From positions 62,001 through 126,000 of the forward strand of contig NZ_AP026738.1 of assembly GCF_002157685.2 (NCBI RefSeq): a DNA stretch of 64,000 nucleotides, in the 5' to 3' direction. Shown one piece after another: positions 1 to 7,975 of the stretch. The DNA is from Comamonas thiooxydans (GTDB taxonomy: Bacteria > Pseudomonadota > Gammaproteobacteria > Burkholderiales > Burkholderiaceae_C). The position numbers were made by a program, and so were the translations under genes. The stretch's first letter is position 1; every line of letters starts with the position of its first letter. The notes under the pieces are model-generated. The model worked only from the letters and a program-made list of their open reading frames with translations. It had not been told where the DNA came from and ran no database searches.

Positions 1-114
1 CACGAGGCACAGGATGCGGCCGAAGCCGTTGTGCCCTATATTCCCATCATCATTCCCGCCGCTGGCGCCGTGATGATGTTCCTGCTGGCCTTTATTGCCG
101 TGAACATGGCCTAG
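1..114 (+). CDS. C-terminal end of an unrecognised membrane protein (partial)
   Basis: The window opens inside a reading frame that runs from base 1 to a TAG stop at 112-114, giving the last 37 residues of a protein. The visible part has an acidic/alanine-rich stretch followed by a hydrophobic segment of about 22 residues that ends at the C-terminus, so the protein probably ends in a membrane helix. A hairpin terminator follows 22 bases later, which supports this being a genuine gene end. The piece is too short to assign a family and the start lies outside the window. Confidence 0.6.
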   Translation, partial: HEAQDAAEAVVPYIPIIIPAAGAVMMFLLAFIAVNMA

Positions 115-136
115 GCATTCCAACCTTCCCGAGCCC

Positions 137-160
137 AACCCCGCGACGCGGGGTTTTTTT
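137..160 (+). terminator. Rho-independent terminator after the partial membrane gene
   Basis: A perfect 8-bp stem AACCCCGC/GCGGGGTT with a 3-base GAC loop is followed directly by a run of seven T. It ends the transcript of the partial gene at 1-114 and insulates pckG downstream. Confidence 0.9.
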
Positions 161-202
161 ACGTCTGTGCAGGTTATGAATGAATGCAATGTGCATACAT
201 TG

Positions 203-219
203 ATGCGCAAAATGCATAG
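203..219 (+). promoter_or_regulatory. Motif shared with the gdhA upstream region
   Basis: The 17-mer ATGCGCAAAATGCATAG lies just upstream of the predicted pckG -35 box. The minus strand upstream of gdhA (57219 to 57203) carries ATGCACAAAATGCATAG, one base different. The gdhA copy is an inverted repeat TATGCA-N5-TGCATA. Just upstream of this copy lies a second inverted repeat, CAATGT-N4-ACATTG at 187-202. The position fits an activator site. The regulator is unknown. Confidence 0.5.
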
Positions 220-236
220 ATATTGCCAGTGATTTG

Positions 237-265
237 CTGACAAATTCAAGGCCCCTACCTAAAAT
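237..265 (+). promoter_or_regulatory. Predicted sigma-70 promoter of pckG
   Basis: CTGACA at 237-242 matches the -35 consensus at five of six positions. After a 17-base spacer, TAAAAT at 260-265 matches the -10 consensus at five of six. The implied start near 272 gives a 5' leader of roughly 160 bases before the pckG start codon. Confidence 0.6.
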
Positions 266-369
266 CGATCTCCCGCTGCTATTCAAAACAAGGTTGTTTT
301 GACTATTTCAGACGGATTTCAGGCGCCAACAAGCGCTAGGGAAAGCAAGCGAGACACCTTCAAAAGCCT

Positions 370-407
370 TTTTTCAAAGACGCAGCCAAGGATGCTTCTT
401 TGAAAAA
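370..407 (+). promoter_or_regulatory. Inverted repeat in the pckG leader
   Basis: A perfect 11-bp inverted repeat, TTTTTCAAAGA (370-380) and TCTTTGAAAAA (397-407), is separated by 16 bases and ends 28 bases before the pckG start codon. A competing short hairpin, AAAAAC (403-408) with GTTTTT (411-416), shares part of the right arm. The element could be an operator or an RNA switch in the leader; the sequence does not decide which. Confidence 0.55.
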
Positions 408-435
408 CTGGTTTTTTAATTGAAGGACTTCCCCC

Positions 436-2292
436 ATGAACGCCGCTGTGCAAAGCCTGAACATCCAGGCTCCCGATTACGTCAAGAACCCCAAGCTCAT
501 TGCCTGGGTCGCCGAAATGGCCGCGCTGTGCAAGCCTGCCCAGATCCACTGGTGCGACGGCTCGCAAGCCGAATATGACGCGCTGTGCCAGCAACTGGTG
601 GATGCCGGCACCTTCAAGCCCCTGGCCAAGCGCCCCGGCTCCTTCCTGGCCTGGACCGATCCTTCGGACGTGGCCCGCGTGGAAGACCGCACCTATATCT
701 GCTCCGCCAAGAAGGAAGACGCAGGCCCCACCAACAACTGGATGGAACCTGCGGAAATGCGTGCCACGCTGAACCCGCTGTTCGACGGCTGCATGGCTGG
801 CCGCACCATGTACGTGGTGCCCTTCTCCATGGGCCCGCTGGGTTCGCCCATCGCCCACGTGGGCATCGAGCTGTCCGACAGCCCCTATGTAGCCGTCAAC
901 ATGAAGATCATGACCCGCATGGGCAAGGCCGTGTATGACGTGATCGGCACCAGCGGCGAGTTCGTGCCCTGCGTGCACACCATCGGCGCACCTCTGGCCG
1001 CAGGCCAGAAGGACGAGACCACCTGGCCTTGCAGCAAGACCAAGTACATCGTTCACTATCCTGAAACCCGCGAAATCTGGTCTTACGGCTCGGGCTACGG
1101 CGGCAACGCGCTGCTGGGCAAGAAGTGCTTTGCGCTGCGTATCGCCTCCACCATGGGCCGCGACCAGGGCTGGCTGGCCGAGCACATGCTGATCCTGGGC
1201 GTCACCAACCCCGAAGGCAAGAAGTACCACGTGGCTGCCGCCTTCCCCTCGGCCTGCGGCAAGACCAATTTCTCCATGCTGGTGCCGCCCAAGGCCTTCG
1301 ACGGCTGGAAGGTCACGACCATCGGCGACGACATCGCCTGGATCAAGCCCCAGGCCGACGGCTCGCTGCGCGCCATCAACCCCGAAGCCGGTTACTTCGG
1401 CGTGGCTCCCGGCACCAATATGCTGACCAACCCGAACTGCATGTTGAGCCTGGACAAGAACGTGATCTTCACCAACGTGGCCCTGACCGATGACGGCGAC
1501 GTGTGGTGGGAAGGCATGGAAAAGGACCAGGGCAAGCTGCCCGATCACCTGATCGACTGGCAAGGCAAGGACTGGACGCCCCAGATCGCCAAGGAAACCG
1601 GCGCCAAGGCCGCCCACCCCAATGCCCGCTTCACCGTGGCTGCCACCAACAACCCCGCGCTGGACGAAGCCTGGGACGATCCCGCCGGCGTGAAGATCGA
1701 TGCCATGATCTTCGGCGGCCGCCGCTCCACCACCGTGCCTCTGGTGACCGAAGCCCGCGACTGGACCGAAGGCGTGTACATGGCTGCGACCATGGGCTCC
1801 GAGACCACCGCCGCCGCCTTTGGCGCACAAGGCGTGGTGCGCCGCGACCCCTTCGCCATGCTGCCTTTTGCCGGCTACAACATGAGCGACTATTTCCAGC
1901 ACTGGCTGGACCTGGGCGCCAAGATCGAAGGCCAGGGCGCAACCCAGCCCAAGATCTTCACCACCAACTGGTTCCGCAAGAATGCCGAAGGCAAGTTCGT
2001 CTGGCCCGGCTACGGTGAGAACATGCGCGTTCTGAAGTGGATGATCGACCGCCTGGAAGGCCAGGTCCAAGGTCAGGAAACCGCCTTCGGTATTGCTCCC
2101 CAGTACGCTGAAATCAACTGGAGCGGCCTGGACTTCGATGCCGCCCAGTTCGACAGCGTGACCAATATCGACAAGGCGGCTTGGGCCGAGGAAATGAAGC
2201 TGCACGGCGAGCATTTCGACAAGCTGGCCTACAACCTGCCCAAGGCCATGCTGGATACCAAGGCCAAGCTCGAAGAGCGCCTGTCCGCCTAA
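436..2292 (+). CDS. pckG: Phosphoenolpyruvate carboxykinase (GTP)
   Basis: Catalyses oxaloacetate + GTP to PEP + GDP + CO2 in the cytoplasm, the first committed step of gluconeogenesis from organic acids. The 618-residue length is normal for the GTP-dependent class. The active-site loop FPSACGKTN at residues 270-278 carries the conserved cysteine (274) and lysine (276). Further family signatures are the FGGRRS segment near residue 426 and the C-terminal [10 protein letters not shown] segment. The start is supported by AAGGAC about 8 bases upstream of the ATG. It is a single-gene unit with its own promoter, a long structured leader and a strong terminator. A gluconeogenic enzyme fits an organism that lives on organic acids and aromatics. 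Confidence 0.98.
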   Translation: MNAAVQSLNIQAPDYVKNPKLIAWVAEMAALCKPAQIHWCDGSQAEYDALCQQLVDAGTFKPLAKRPGSFLAWTDPSDVARVEDRTYICSAKKEDAGPTNNWMEPAEMRATLNPLFDGCMAGRTMYVVPFSMGPLGSPIAHVGIELSDSPYVAVNMKIMTRMGKAVYDVIGTSGEFVPCVHTIGAPLAAGQKDETTWPCSKTKYIVHYPETREIWSYGSGYGGNALLGKKCFALRIASTMGRDQGWLAEHMLILGVTNPEGKKYHVAAAFPSACGKTNFSMLVPPKAFDGWKVTTIGDDIAWIKPQADGSLRAINPEAGYFGVAPGTNMLTNPNCMLSLDKNVIFTNVALTDDGDVWWEGMEKDQGKLPDHLIDWQGKDWTPQIAKETGAKAAHPNARFTVAATNNPALDEAWDDPAGVKIDAMIFGGRRSTTVPLVTEARDWTEGVYMAATMGSETTAAAFGAQGVVRRDPFAMLPFAGYNMSDYFQHWLDLGAKIEGQGATQPKIFTTNWFRKNAEGKFVWPGYGENMRVLKWMIDRLEGQVQGQETAFGIAPQYAEINWSGLDFDAAQFDSVTNIDKAAWAEEMKLHGEHFDKLAYNLPKAMLDTKAKLEERLSA

Positions 2293-2307
2293 GCCTTTGA
2301 TGGAATA

Positions 2308-2345
2308 AAAAAGCCCTGCAGGCCTTTGGCCGCAGGGCTTTTTGT
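2308..2345 (+). terminator. Terminator of pckG
   Basis: AAAAGCCCTGC and GCAGGGCTTTT pair around a GC-rich apical part, and a T-rich tract follows. It lies 16 bases after the pckG stop. Confidence 0.9.
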
Positions 2346-2427
2346 TTTTGAACCTTTGTGTTGATAGCTGTTGGCGCTTGCCGGACAAGGGGTTGGCGCC
2401 GATTTCATGAGGCGCTGAGCGGGCATG

Positions 2428-2460
2428 AAAAAAGCCGCGGCCTTGTGGGCAGCGGCTTTT
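2428..2460 (-). terminator. Terminator of the small membrane protein gene
   Basis: AAAAGCCGC and GCGGCTTTT form a 9-bp stem around a 13-base loop. On the minus strand the T run follows the stem, placing it about 20 bases after the stop of the gene at 2480-2908, which it faces against pckG. Confidence 0.8.
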
Positions 2461-2479
2461 CGGGGGAACGGTCGGGCGC

Positions 2480-2908
2480 TCAGCGGCTCTGGCGATCCAT
2501 GGCACGGGCCAGATCGGCCATCAGGCGGGCATCTTGCAGCGCGGCGTTCCAGACGCGTTCATCGGCAGCAGCTTGCTGGCGGCTCTTGACCCAGGCGCGG
2601 TAGCCGGTGCGCACCAGATTGATGGCACGGCGTGCGGGAGTGGAGAAGAGGGCAATGCTGGCAAAAGCCATGGCCCACAGAACCATCCAGGCAGCCATCA
2701 TATGACCGTCGCTCCAGGTTTCCGTAGCCTGGAAGACGCCGGCGGCCAGGGCGGCCAGGACCACAGCCAGCACCATCCAGTACGACCTGGACTGGGATTG
2801 CGCCTCGTGCTCGGCGGCAATGGCGGCCATGCGTTCATCGCTGGCTTGATAGATACGCACCACACCAGGGTGCTCGACACAGTAGGAGTTGTAGATAAAG
2901 TTGCTCAT
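2480..2908 (-). CDS. Small two-helix membrane protein of unknown function
   Basis: The 142-residue product has a hydrophilic N-terminus (about 40 residues), two hydrophobic segments near residues 43-60 and 72-92, and a charged, alanine-rich C-terminal region likely to be helical. I do not recognise the family. The gene is transcribed away from the LysR regulator at 3044, with 135 bases between the two starts that hold two inverted repeats. That arrangement suggests, but does not show, that it is a target of that regulator. It has its own terminator. Confidence 0.75.
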   Translation of the reverse strand: MSNFIYNSYCVEHPGVVRIYQASDERMAAIAAEHEAQSQSRSYWMVLAVVLAALAAGVFQATETWSDGHMMAAWMVLWAMAFASIALFSTPARRAINLVRTGYRAWVKSRQQAAADERVWNAALQDARLMADLARAMDRQSR

Positions 2909-2966
2909 GGCAGTTAACCCTTTGACCCACGCTTTTGGCGAATTGCCCGGGGAATAGGTGTAACTA

Positions 2967-3005
2967 TAGGGATTACCCTAGGTGTGTTCAAATTTATATT
3001 TTGAA
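2967..3005. promoter_or_regulatory. Two inverted repeats between divergent genes, candidate LysR operator
   Basis: TAGGG-ATTA-CCCTA (2967-2980) and TTCAAA-N7-TTTGAA (2987-3005) are adjacent perfect inverted repeats in the 135-base divergent promoter region. The second is AT-rich with a T-N11-A type core, as is usual for LysR-family sites. The regulator encoded at 3044-4024 is the natural candidate to bind here. Confidence 0.45.
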
Positions 3006-3043
3006 TCTGTAGCATTCACGGCAGTGATGTATTGGGTGATGCC

Positions 3044-4024
3044 ATGTCTTTGAACTTTCGTTCTCTGGATCTCAATCTGCTGCGCGTCTTCGACGAGGTC
3101 ATGTCCGAGCGCAGTCTCACGCGTGCGGCGCACAAGCTCAGCATCACCCAGCCGGCGGTCAGCAATGCCATGCGCCGGCTGCGCGAGGTCCTGGGTGACG
3201 AGCTGCTGGTGCGCCAGGGACAGGGCGTGGAGCCCACGCCGCGTGCCCAGGCCCTGTGGCCGGTGATACGCGAGGCCTTGCAGCATCTGGAGGGCGCACT
3301 CGCACCCGATGAGTTCGATCCCGAGACGGCCGCCACCACGTTCGTGATCGCCATGGCCGATGCCACGGCCGCCACGCTGATTCCGCCGCTGTACCCGATT
3401 CTGGCGCGCGAGGCTCCGGGCCTGGGCATACGCCTGCTGCCGCTGACCACGCGCGATCCAAGGCCCTTGCTCGATGATGGCGAGGCCGATATGGCCGTGG
3501 GCTATTTCCCTGCAGTACTGGCCGATCTGACGGCGCGTGCCCAGGCTGGCGGTCTGGTGGCGTTTGACAGCCGTCGTCTGTATGAGGGCGAGTACCTGTG
3601 CGTGATGCGCAAAGGCCATCCGCTGGCGCATGTTCCGCTGACGCTGGACAACTACTGCGCGGCCCGCCATATGCTGGTCAGCTTCTCGGGCCGCTCCTTC
3701 GGCTTCATCGACGAGGCCCTGGCCTCGCTGGGGCGCTCGCGCGAAGTGGTGCTCACCGTCAACCAGTTCTTCACCGCTGCGCGCGTGGTGCTCAACTCCG
3801 ATCTGCTGACCATCTTGCCGCGCCATTTTGTGCCCGTGACCGGCATGAGCGACCAGTTGGAGCTGCGCGATCTGCCCTTCGATGTCACGCCCGTGCATGT
3901 GGATGCACTGTGGCGTCGGCGCGGCCCGCACCCGCAGGCCTATGACTGGCTGCTGAAAACGCTGACGCGCTCGGCCGAGATCACCTTTGCCAACGGTTCG
4001 GCCCAGGTCACTCACCATGGTTGA
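3044..4024 (+). CDS. LysR-family transcriptional regulator
   Basis: A 326-residue LysR-type regulator. The N-terminal winged helix-turn-helix spans about residues 5-65, including the recognition segment with SITQPAVSNAMRRLRE, and is followed by a periplasmic-binding-protein-like effector domain. The first helix (SLDLNLLRVFDEV) resembles the NodD/NahR/PcaQ-like branch, but the effector cannot be read from sequence. I place the start at ATG 3044; an in-frame TTG at 3032 is possible, but GGGTGA just before 3044 fits a ribosome site. It is divergent from the membrane protein at 2480 and is followed after 13 bases by a metallophosphoesterase gene, probably in the same transcript. Confidence 0.9.
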   Translation: MSLNFRSLDLNLLRVFDEVMSERSLTRAAHKLSITQPAVSNAMRRLREVLGDELLVRQGQGVEPTPRAQALWPVIREALQHLEGALAPDEFDPETAATTFVIAMADATAATLIPPLYPILAREAPGLGIRLLPLTTRDPRPLLDDGEADMAVGYFPAVLADLTARAQAGGLVAFDSRRLYEGEYLCVMRKGHPLAHVPLTLDNYCAARHMLVSFSGRSFGFIDEALASLGRSREVVLTVNQFFTAARVVLNSDLLTILPRHFVPVTGMSDQLELRDLPFDVTPVHVDALWRRRGPHPQAYDWLLKTLTRSAEITFANGSAQVTHHG

Positions 4025-4037
4025 CTAAACTAGCCAC

Positions 4038-4916
4038 ATGAAGATCCAGCTGCTGTCCGACCTGCACCTCGAAGTCCACCCCCAATTCGTGGCCCAGCCT
4101 GCCGCTGGCGCCGATGTACTGGTGCTGGCCGGCGACATCGGCTCCTACCAGAGCTGCACCCAGGTCGACGGTGAGAACTTCGGGCTGGAGCGTTTCTCGC
4201 CGCTGCCGCAATACGCCAACTGGCCCACGCCCGTGCTGTTCGTGCCCGGCAATCACGAATACGACATGCAGGACTTCGATGAGGCACGACTGCGCCTGCA
4301 GCGTGTGTGCGACAGGCTGGGCCTGATCTGGCTCGATCGTGAAACCGTGGTCATGGACGGGGTGCGCTTCATAGGCACCACGCTGTGGAGCGACTTCGAC
4401 GCCATGGCCATGCATGAAGGCGTGAGCGATGCCACGCGCTTGCACAGGCTGCGCGAGAAGGCCTTTCGCGCCGCCAATTTCTATCTGCAAAAGACCGGCG
4501 GCAGTCGCCAGGGCGAGCCGTTTCTGGCCGCGCCCATGCGCGAGGAAAGCCTGCTCTGCCAGGACTGGTTGCGCGCCGCGCTGCAGCAGCCGTTTGACGG
4601 GCCCACGGTGGCCGTGACGCACTTTGCGCCCAGCCTGCGCAGTGCCGATCCGCGCTACGGCCTGGTACCCGGCACGGCCGGTTTCTGCAATGTGATGGAC
4701 GACTTTCTGCCCCATGCCCAGCTCTGGCTGCACGGCCATCTGCATTGCGCCAGCGACTACATCGCGTGCGGCCAGCGCGAGGACGGCAGCGAATGGCAAT
4801 GCCGTGTGGTGGCCAATCCCCTGGGCTATGCCCGCAAGGGAGAGCAGGATGACTTTCTGCCGGCATCGACAATTGACTTGAGCCAAGTCAAGATGCTGAC
4901 TGTCCCCAGCCCTTAG
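4038..4916 (+). CDS. Calcineurin-like metallophosphoesterase
   Basis: The 292-residue product has the full metallophosphoesterase signature: SDLHLE at residues 7-12, GDIG near 33, GNHEYD near 72, a TH segment near 195 and GHLH near 235. These supply the two-metal site that hydrolyses phosphoester bonds. The substrate is unknown; members of this branch act on nucleotides or phosphoproteins. It lies 13 bases behind the LysR gene and is followed by a universal stress protein gene 29 bases on, so the three may share a transcript. Confidence 0.9.
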   Translation: MKIQLLSDLHLEVHPQFVAQPAAGADVLVLAGDIGSYQSCTQVDGENFGLERFSPLPQYANWPTPVLFVPGNHEYDMQDFDEARLRLQRVCDRLGLIWLDRETVVMDGVRFIGTTLWSDFDAMAMHEGVSDATRLHRLREKAFRAANFYLQKTGGSRQGEPFLAAPMREESLLCQDWLRAALQQPFDGPTVAVTHFAPSLRSADPRYGLVPGTAGFCNVMDDFLPHAQLWLHGHLHCASDYIACGQREDGSEWQCRVVANPLGYARKGEQDDFLPASTIDLSQVKMLTVPSP

Positions 4917-4945
4917 GCTTGAGACATCAACAAGGAGAAATTGGT

Positions 4946-5368
4946 ATGAAGATCTTGCTCGCCGTGGACGGCAGTGCCTACACCCAGAAAATGCTGGCCT
5001 ATCTGACCTCGCATCAGGAGATGCTGGGCACGGGCCACGAGTACACCATCATCACCGTGCAGCCGCTGCTGCCCCCGCGCGCACGCGCTGCGCTGGGCAA
5101 GGAAGTGGTGGAGCAGTACTACGACGAAGAATCCGCCAAGATCCTGCAGCCCGTGCTGGAGTTCCTGAAGGGGCGTGGCGTCGAGGCGCAAAGCATCTCC
5201 AAGGTCGGCCCCATTGCCGACACCATCATCCATGCCGCCCAGGACGGGAAGTTCGACCTGATCGCCATGGGCACGCATGGCCACGGCGCGCTGGGCCGTC
5301 TGGTCATGGGCTCGGTCAGCTCGCAGGTGCTGGCGGGCTGCACCATCCCCGTGCTGCTGATTCGCTGA
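4946..5368 (+). CDS. Universal stress protein, UspA family
   Basis: A 140-residue cytoplasmic protein with one Usp domain. It starts KILLAVDGS and keeps the ATP-binding signature G-x2-G-x9-G-S in GTHGHGALGRLVMGS near the C-terminus, so it belongs to the ATP-binding subgroup. The start at ATG 4946 is fixed by an AAGGAG site at 4931-4936. Such proteins respond to starvation and redox stress; the sequence does not show a more specific role. Confidence 0.95.
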   Translation: MKILLAVDGSAYTQKMLAYLTSHQEMLGTGHEYTIITVQPLLPPRARAALGKEVVEQYYDEESAKILQPVLEFLKGRGVEAQSISKVGPIADTIIHAAQDGKFDLIAMGTHGHGALGRLVMGSVSSQVLAGCTIPVLLIR

Positions 5369-5373
5369 TTTTC

Positions 5374-5453
5374 ATAGCTGCTTGTGCTTGATTTACATGC
5401 ATATCAGGCTCAAATCAGCTTCAAATCAAGGTTAGATGAGCGTCCACAGCTAC
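5374..5453. repeat. AGCTAT-bounded intergenic repeat, copy 1
   Basis: The stretch begins ATAGCTGCTTGTGCTTG and ends with the inverse-oriented ACAGCTAC after about 80 bases, with internal AT-rich short inverted segments. It belongs to a degenerate family also seen at 19573-19656, 53886-53969 and 58248-58327. No gene is visible in it. Confidence 0.5.
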
Positions 5454-5488
5454 AAAAACCAAGTACCTCCGTTTGACATCAAGCTCTC

Positions 5489-5518
5489 AAGGCCGCGCTG
5501 CAAAGCACGGCCTTTTTT
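5489..5518 (+). terminator. Terminator between uspA-like gene and the ArgP-like gene
   Basis: AAGGCCG and CGGCCTT form a 7-bp stem with a T run after it on the plus strand. It sits at the convergent end of the usp gene and the minus-strand regulator gene and could serve both. Confidence 0.7.
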
Positions 5519-5528
5519 CTTGTCTGCA

Positions 5529-6443
5529 TCAAACAGCTTGCAGCACTTGCCGGGCCTTGCCAAGCAAGGCCTGGCTGACACGGGCCAGCACGCGTGACTC
5601 CAGATTCCAGCAATGCCAGAACAATGCGATGGACAGCACATGGCCTGTTGCCACGTCGATCAGCTCACCGGCATCCAGCGCAGGCTGCACCAGCAACTGC
5701 GGCAGCACGCCCACGCCCCAGCCGGCACGCACGGCACGCACCTGCGCCTCGCAGCTGGGCAGCAGAATCTGATGCTGCAGCGACACATTGCGCAGACCCA
5801 GGCAACGCGCCACAAATTCGGCCTGCATATCGTCCTTGCGATTGAAGGACAGATAGGGCAGCTGGTTGAAGTTCTTGCGCGTCAGCCCCTGCGGCAGTCT
5901 TTGCTGCGCAAATTCGCTAGAGGCGACGGCCACATAGCGCATGGCGCCCAGGGGCTGTACGGTGCAGCCGCGCAGGGCCTGACTCAGCGTGGTGACGCAG
6001 CCCATCACCTGGCCCGAACGCAGCAGCTCCTGCGTGAAGTCCTGATCGTCGACCACCACCTCCAGCGGCAGGCCGCTCTTTACCAGCTCGTCGAGGGCCG
6101 TCATGGCCCAGGTGGCAATGCTGTCGGCATTGATGGCGATGGAGACGATTTCTCCGGCCAGACTCTGCCCGGTCTGCGGTGCCAGCTCCTGCAACTCATG
6201 AGCGAGATCGGCGCGCAGCAGGCGCAGCTGCTTGGCATGCTTGAGCAGCAGCCGCCCGGCGCTGGTGGGCTTGACAGGACGCGTGCGCTCCACCAGTACC
6301 GAGCCCACCTGGGCTTCCAGTGCACGCAGGCGCTGGGACACGGCCGACTGGGTGATGTGCAGCTTTTGCGCCGCGCGCTCGAAGCCGCCTTCCTCCACGA
6401 TGGCGGCCAGGCATTCCAGCGCAACAGGGTCCCAGGAACTCAT
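5529..6443 (-). CDS. ArgP/LysG-like LysR-family regulator
   Basis: A 304-residue LysR regulator of the ArgP (IciA)/LysG branch. The start (DPVALECLAAIVEEGGFERAA) with HITQSAVSQRLRALE in the recognition helix and the effector domain with the SFNRKDD segment are typical. In E. coli and Corynebacterium, relatives sense lysine/arginine and control the exporters ArgO/LysE. Here the divergent neighbour is instead a D-amino acid dehydrogenase gene, 84 bases away, with an inverted repeat in the gap, so an amino-acid-responsive control of that enzyme is likely (inference). Confidence 0.9.
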   Translation of the reverse strand: MSSWDPVALECLAAIVEEGGFERAAQKLHITQSAVSQRLRALEAQVGSVLVERTRPVKPTSAGRLLLKHAKQLRLLRADLAHELQELAPQTGQSLAGEIVSIAINADSIATWAMTALDELVKSGLPLEVVVDDQDFTQELLRSGQVMGCVTTLSQALRGCTVQPLGAMRYVAVASSEFAQQRLPQGLTRKNFNQLPYLSFNRKDDMQAEFVARCLGLRNVSLQHQILLPSCEAQVRAVRAGWGVGVLPQLLVQPALDAGELIDVATGHVLSIALFWHCWNLESRVLARVSQALLGKARQVLQAV

Positions 6444-6449
6444 GGCAAC

Positions 6450-6470
6450 TTCATTAGCATTTCTGATGAA
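6450..6470. promoter_or_regulatory. Candidate operator between argP-like gene and dadA
   Basis: TTCATTAG-CATTT-CTGATGAA is an inverted repeat with seven of eight bases matching in each arm. It sits 7 bases in front of the ArgP-like start codon and 57 bases in front of dadA. It has the size and T-N11-A form of a LysR-family box. Confidence 0.5.
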
Positions 6471-6527
6471 ACTGCTGAAAATTTAATGCTGCTTTTGTTT
6501 GCCCGCAAGAGTGCAGACACTGGTCGC

Positions 6528-7862
6528 ATGAACATCATCGTCCTGGGCGCCGGCATCATCGGCATCAGCACCGCCTGGCATCTGCGCGAGCGCGGTCATC
6601 AAGTCACCGTGGTGGACCGCCAGAACGGTCCGGCCCTGGAGACCAGCTATGCCAATGGCGGCCAGATCTCGGTCAGCTACTGCGAGCCCTGGGCCAATCG
6701 CCAGGCACCCTGGAAGGCGCTCAAATGGATGTTCGACAAAGAGGCTCCGCTGCTGTTCAGGCCCCAGGCCGACAGCGCGCAATGGCGCTGGTGCCTGCAG
6801 TTCCTGGCCCAGTGCAATGACCAGGCGTTCGCGCGCAATGTGCAGCAGATCGTGGCGTTGGGCGCCTACAGCCATCTGGCGCTCAAGGACATGGTCCAGA
6901 AGACCGGTATCGAGTTCGAACGGCTGGAGCGCGGCATTGCCCACTTCTACAGCAGCCCGCAGGCGTTTGCCGAGGCCGCCGAAGGTGTGGAGCTGATGCG
7001 TCAATACGGCGTGCAGCGCCGGCTGGTCAGCCGCGACGAGCTGCTGGCCATCGAGCCCGCATTCACGCCCTATGCGGCGCAGATTGCGGGCGGTACCTTC
7101 ACCGCCACCGACGAGTCCGGCGATGCGCGTCTGTTCACCGAAAAGCTGGCCGATCTCTGTGCCCAGGTCGGTGTGCAGTTCCTCTACGGCCACGACATCC
7201 TGAACCTGCAGCCGGCGCGCCGGGGCAAGCCTGCCCAGGTGCAGATTCGCGACGGTAGCGATGGCGCCCCACACATGCTGAGCGCGGATGCCGTGGTGGT
7301 CGCCTGCGGCTCCTACACGCCGCTGCTGCTCAGGCCTCTGGGCGTGCATGTGCCTATCTATCCGGGCAAGGGCTATAGCGCCACCTTGCCGCTGCTGCGG
7401 CCCGAAAAAGCCCCCATGGTCTCCACCATCGACGACAGCCGCAAGGTCGCCATGAGCCGTTTGGGCAACCGCCTGCGCGTGGCCGGCACCATAGAGCTGG
7501 GCGGCTTCGATCTGAGTCTGGACACGCCCACGGCCAGGGCACGCTGCGAGATGCTGGTCAGGCGCGTGGAGGAGCTGATGCCCGGCGTCTGCGACACGCG
7601 CCTGCCCGAGCAGGGCGGCGATCCGCAGTTCTGGTGCGGTCTGCGGCCCGCCACGCCCAGCAATATTCCCTGCATCGGTGCAACCCAGGCTGCAGGCATC
7701 TGGGTCAATGCCGGGCATGGCACCCTGGGCTGGACGCATGGTGCAGGCTCGGGCAAGGCCATGGCGGCCCTGATGAGCGGCGAGCGCCCGGCGCTGGATT
7801 TCCGGTTCTGGGATGAGCCGGCCCCCGAGGTCGCACGCGGCGCGCGGATTGCGTCGGCCTGA
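6528..7862 (+). CDS. dadA: D-amino acid dehydrogenase (DadA family)
   Basis: FAD enzyme at the inner membrane that oxidises D-amino acids to 2-oxo acids and passes electrons to the quinone pool. The 444-residue protein begins with a Rossmann FAD motif GAGIIGISTAWHL (residues 7-19), has the DadA signature ETSYANGGQISVSYCEPW near residue 41 (quoted residues include the conserved NGGQ), and ends with the GHGTLGWTHGAGSGK FAD-binding segment. The reading frame stays open far upstream but that part is antisense to the regulator, so the ATG at 6528 is chosen. The usual partner alanine racemase gene is absent; the divergent ArgP-like gene is the probable regulator. Confidence 0.92.
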   Translation: MNIIVLGAGIIGISTAWHLRERGHQVTVVDRQNGPALETSYANGGQISVSYCEPWANRQAPWKALKWMFDKEAPLLFRPQADSAQWRWCLQFLAQCNDQAFARNVQQIVALGAYSHLALKDMVQKTGIEFERLERGIAHFYSSPQAFAEAAEGVELMRQYGVQRRLVSRDELLAIEPAFTPYAAQIAGGTFTATDESGDARLFTEKLADLCAQVGVQFLYGHDILNLQPARRGKPAQVQIRDGSDGAPHMLSADAVVVACGSYTPLLLRPLGVHVPIYPGKGYSATLPLLRPEKAPMVSTIDDSRKVAMSRLGNRLRVAGTIELGGFDLSLDTPTARARCEMLVRRVEELMPGVCDTRLPEQGGDPQFWCGLRPATPSNIPCIGATQAAGIWVNAGHGTLGWTHGAGSGKAMAALMSGERPALDFRFWDEPAPEVARGARIASA

Positions 7863-7975
7863 GACAGGGCATAGGACTGCAGGACGAGTACGGGCTGGCT
7901 GACTCTTTTGCCCGGATTGACGGTATCGCTGCGTGGGGCTCTTACATACAATCACGCCAGCAACTCGTCCATGCC

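Noticed and set aside
203..219. NtrC-type binding site
   Set aside because: The spacing and arm sequences do not match the TGCACC-N5-GGTGCA pattern, and no sigma-54 promoter is seen near pckG or gdhA.
319..2505. Long minus-strand open frame of more than 700 codons opposite pckG
   Set aside because: It is an antisense shadow of a GC-rich gene; its composition is His/Gly/Ala-rich with no family features, and pckG is certain.
5613..6527. Upstream extension of the dadA frame by 305 codons
   Set aside because: The extension is antisense to the ArgP-like gene, and the FAD motif begins right after the ATG at 6528.
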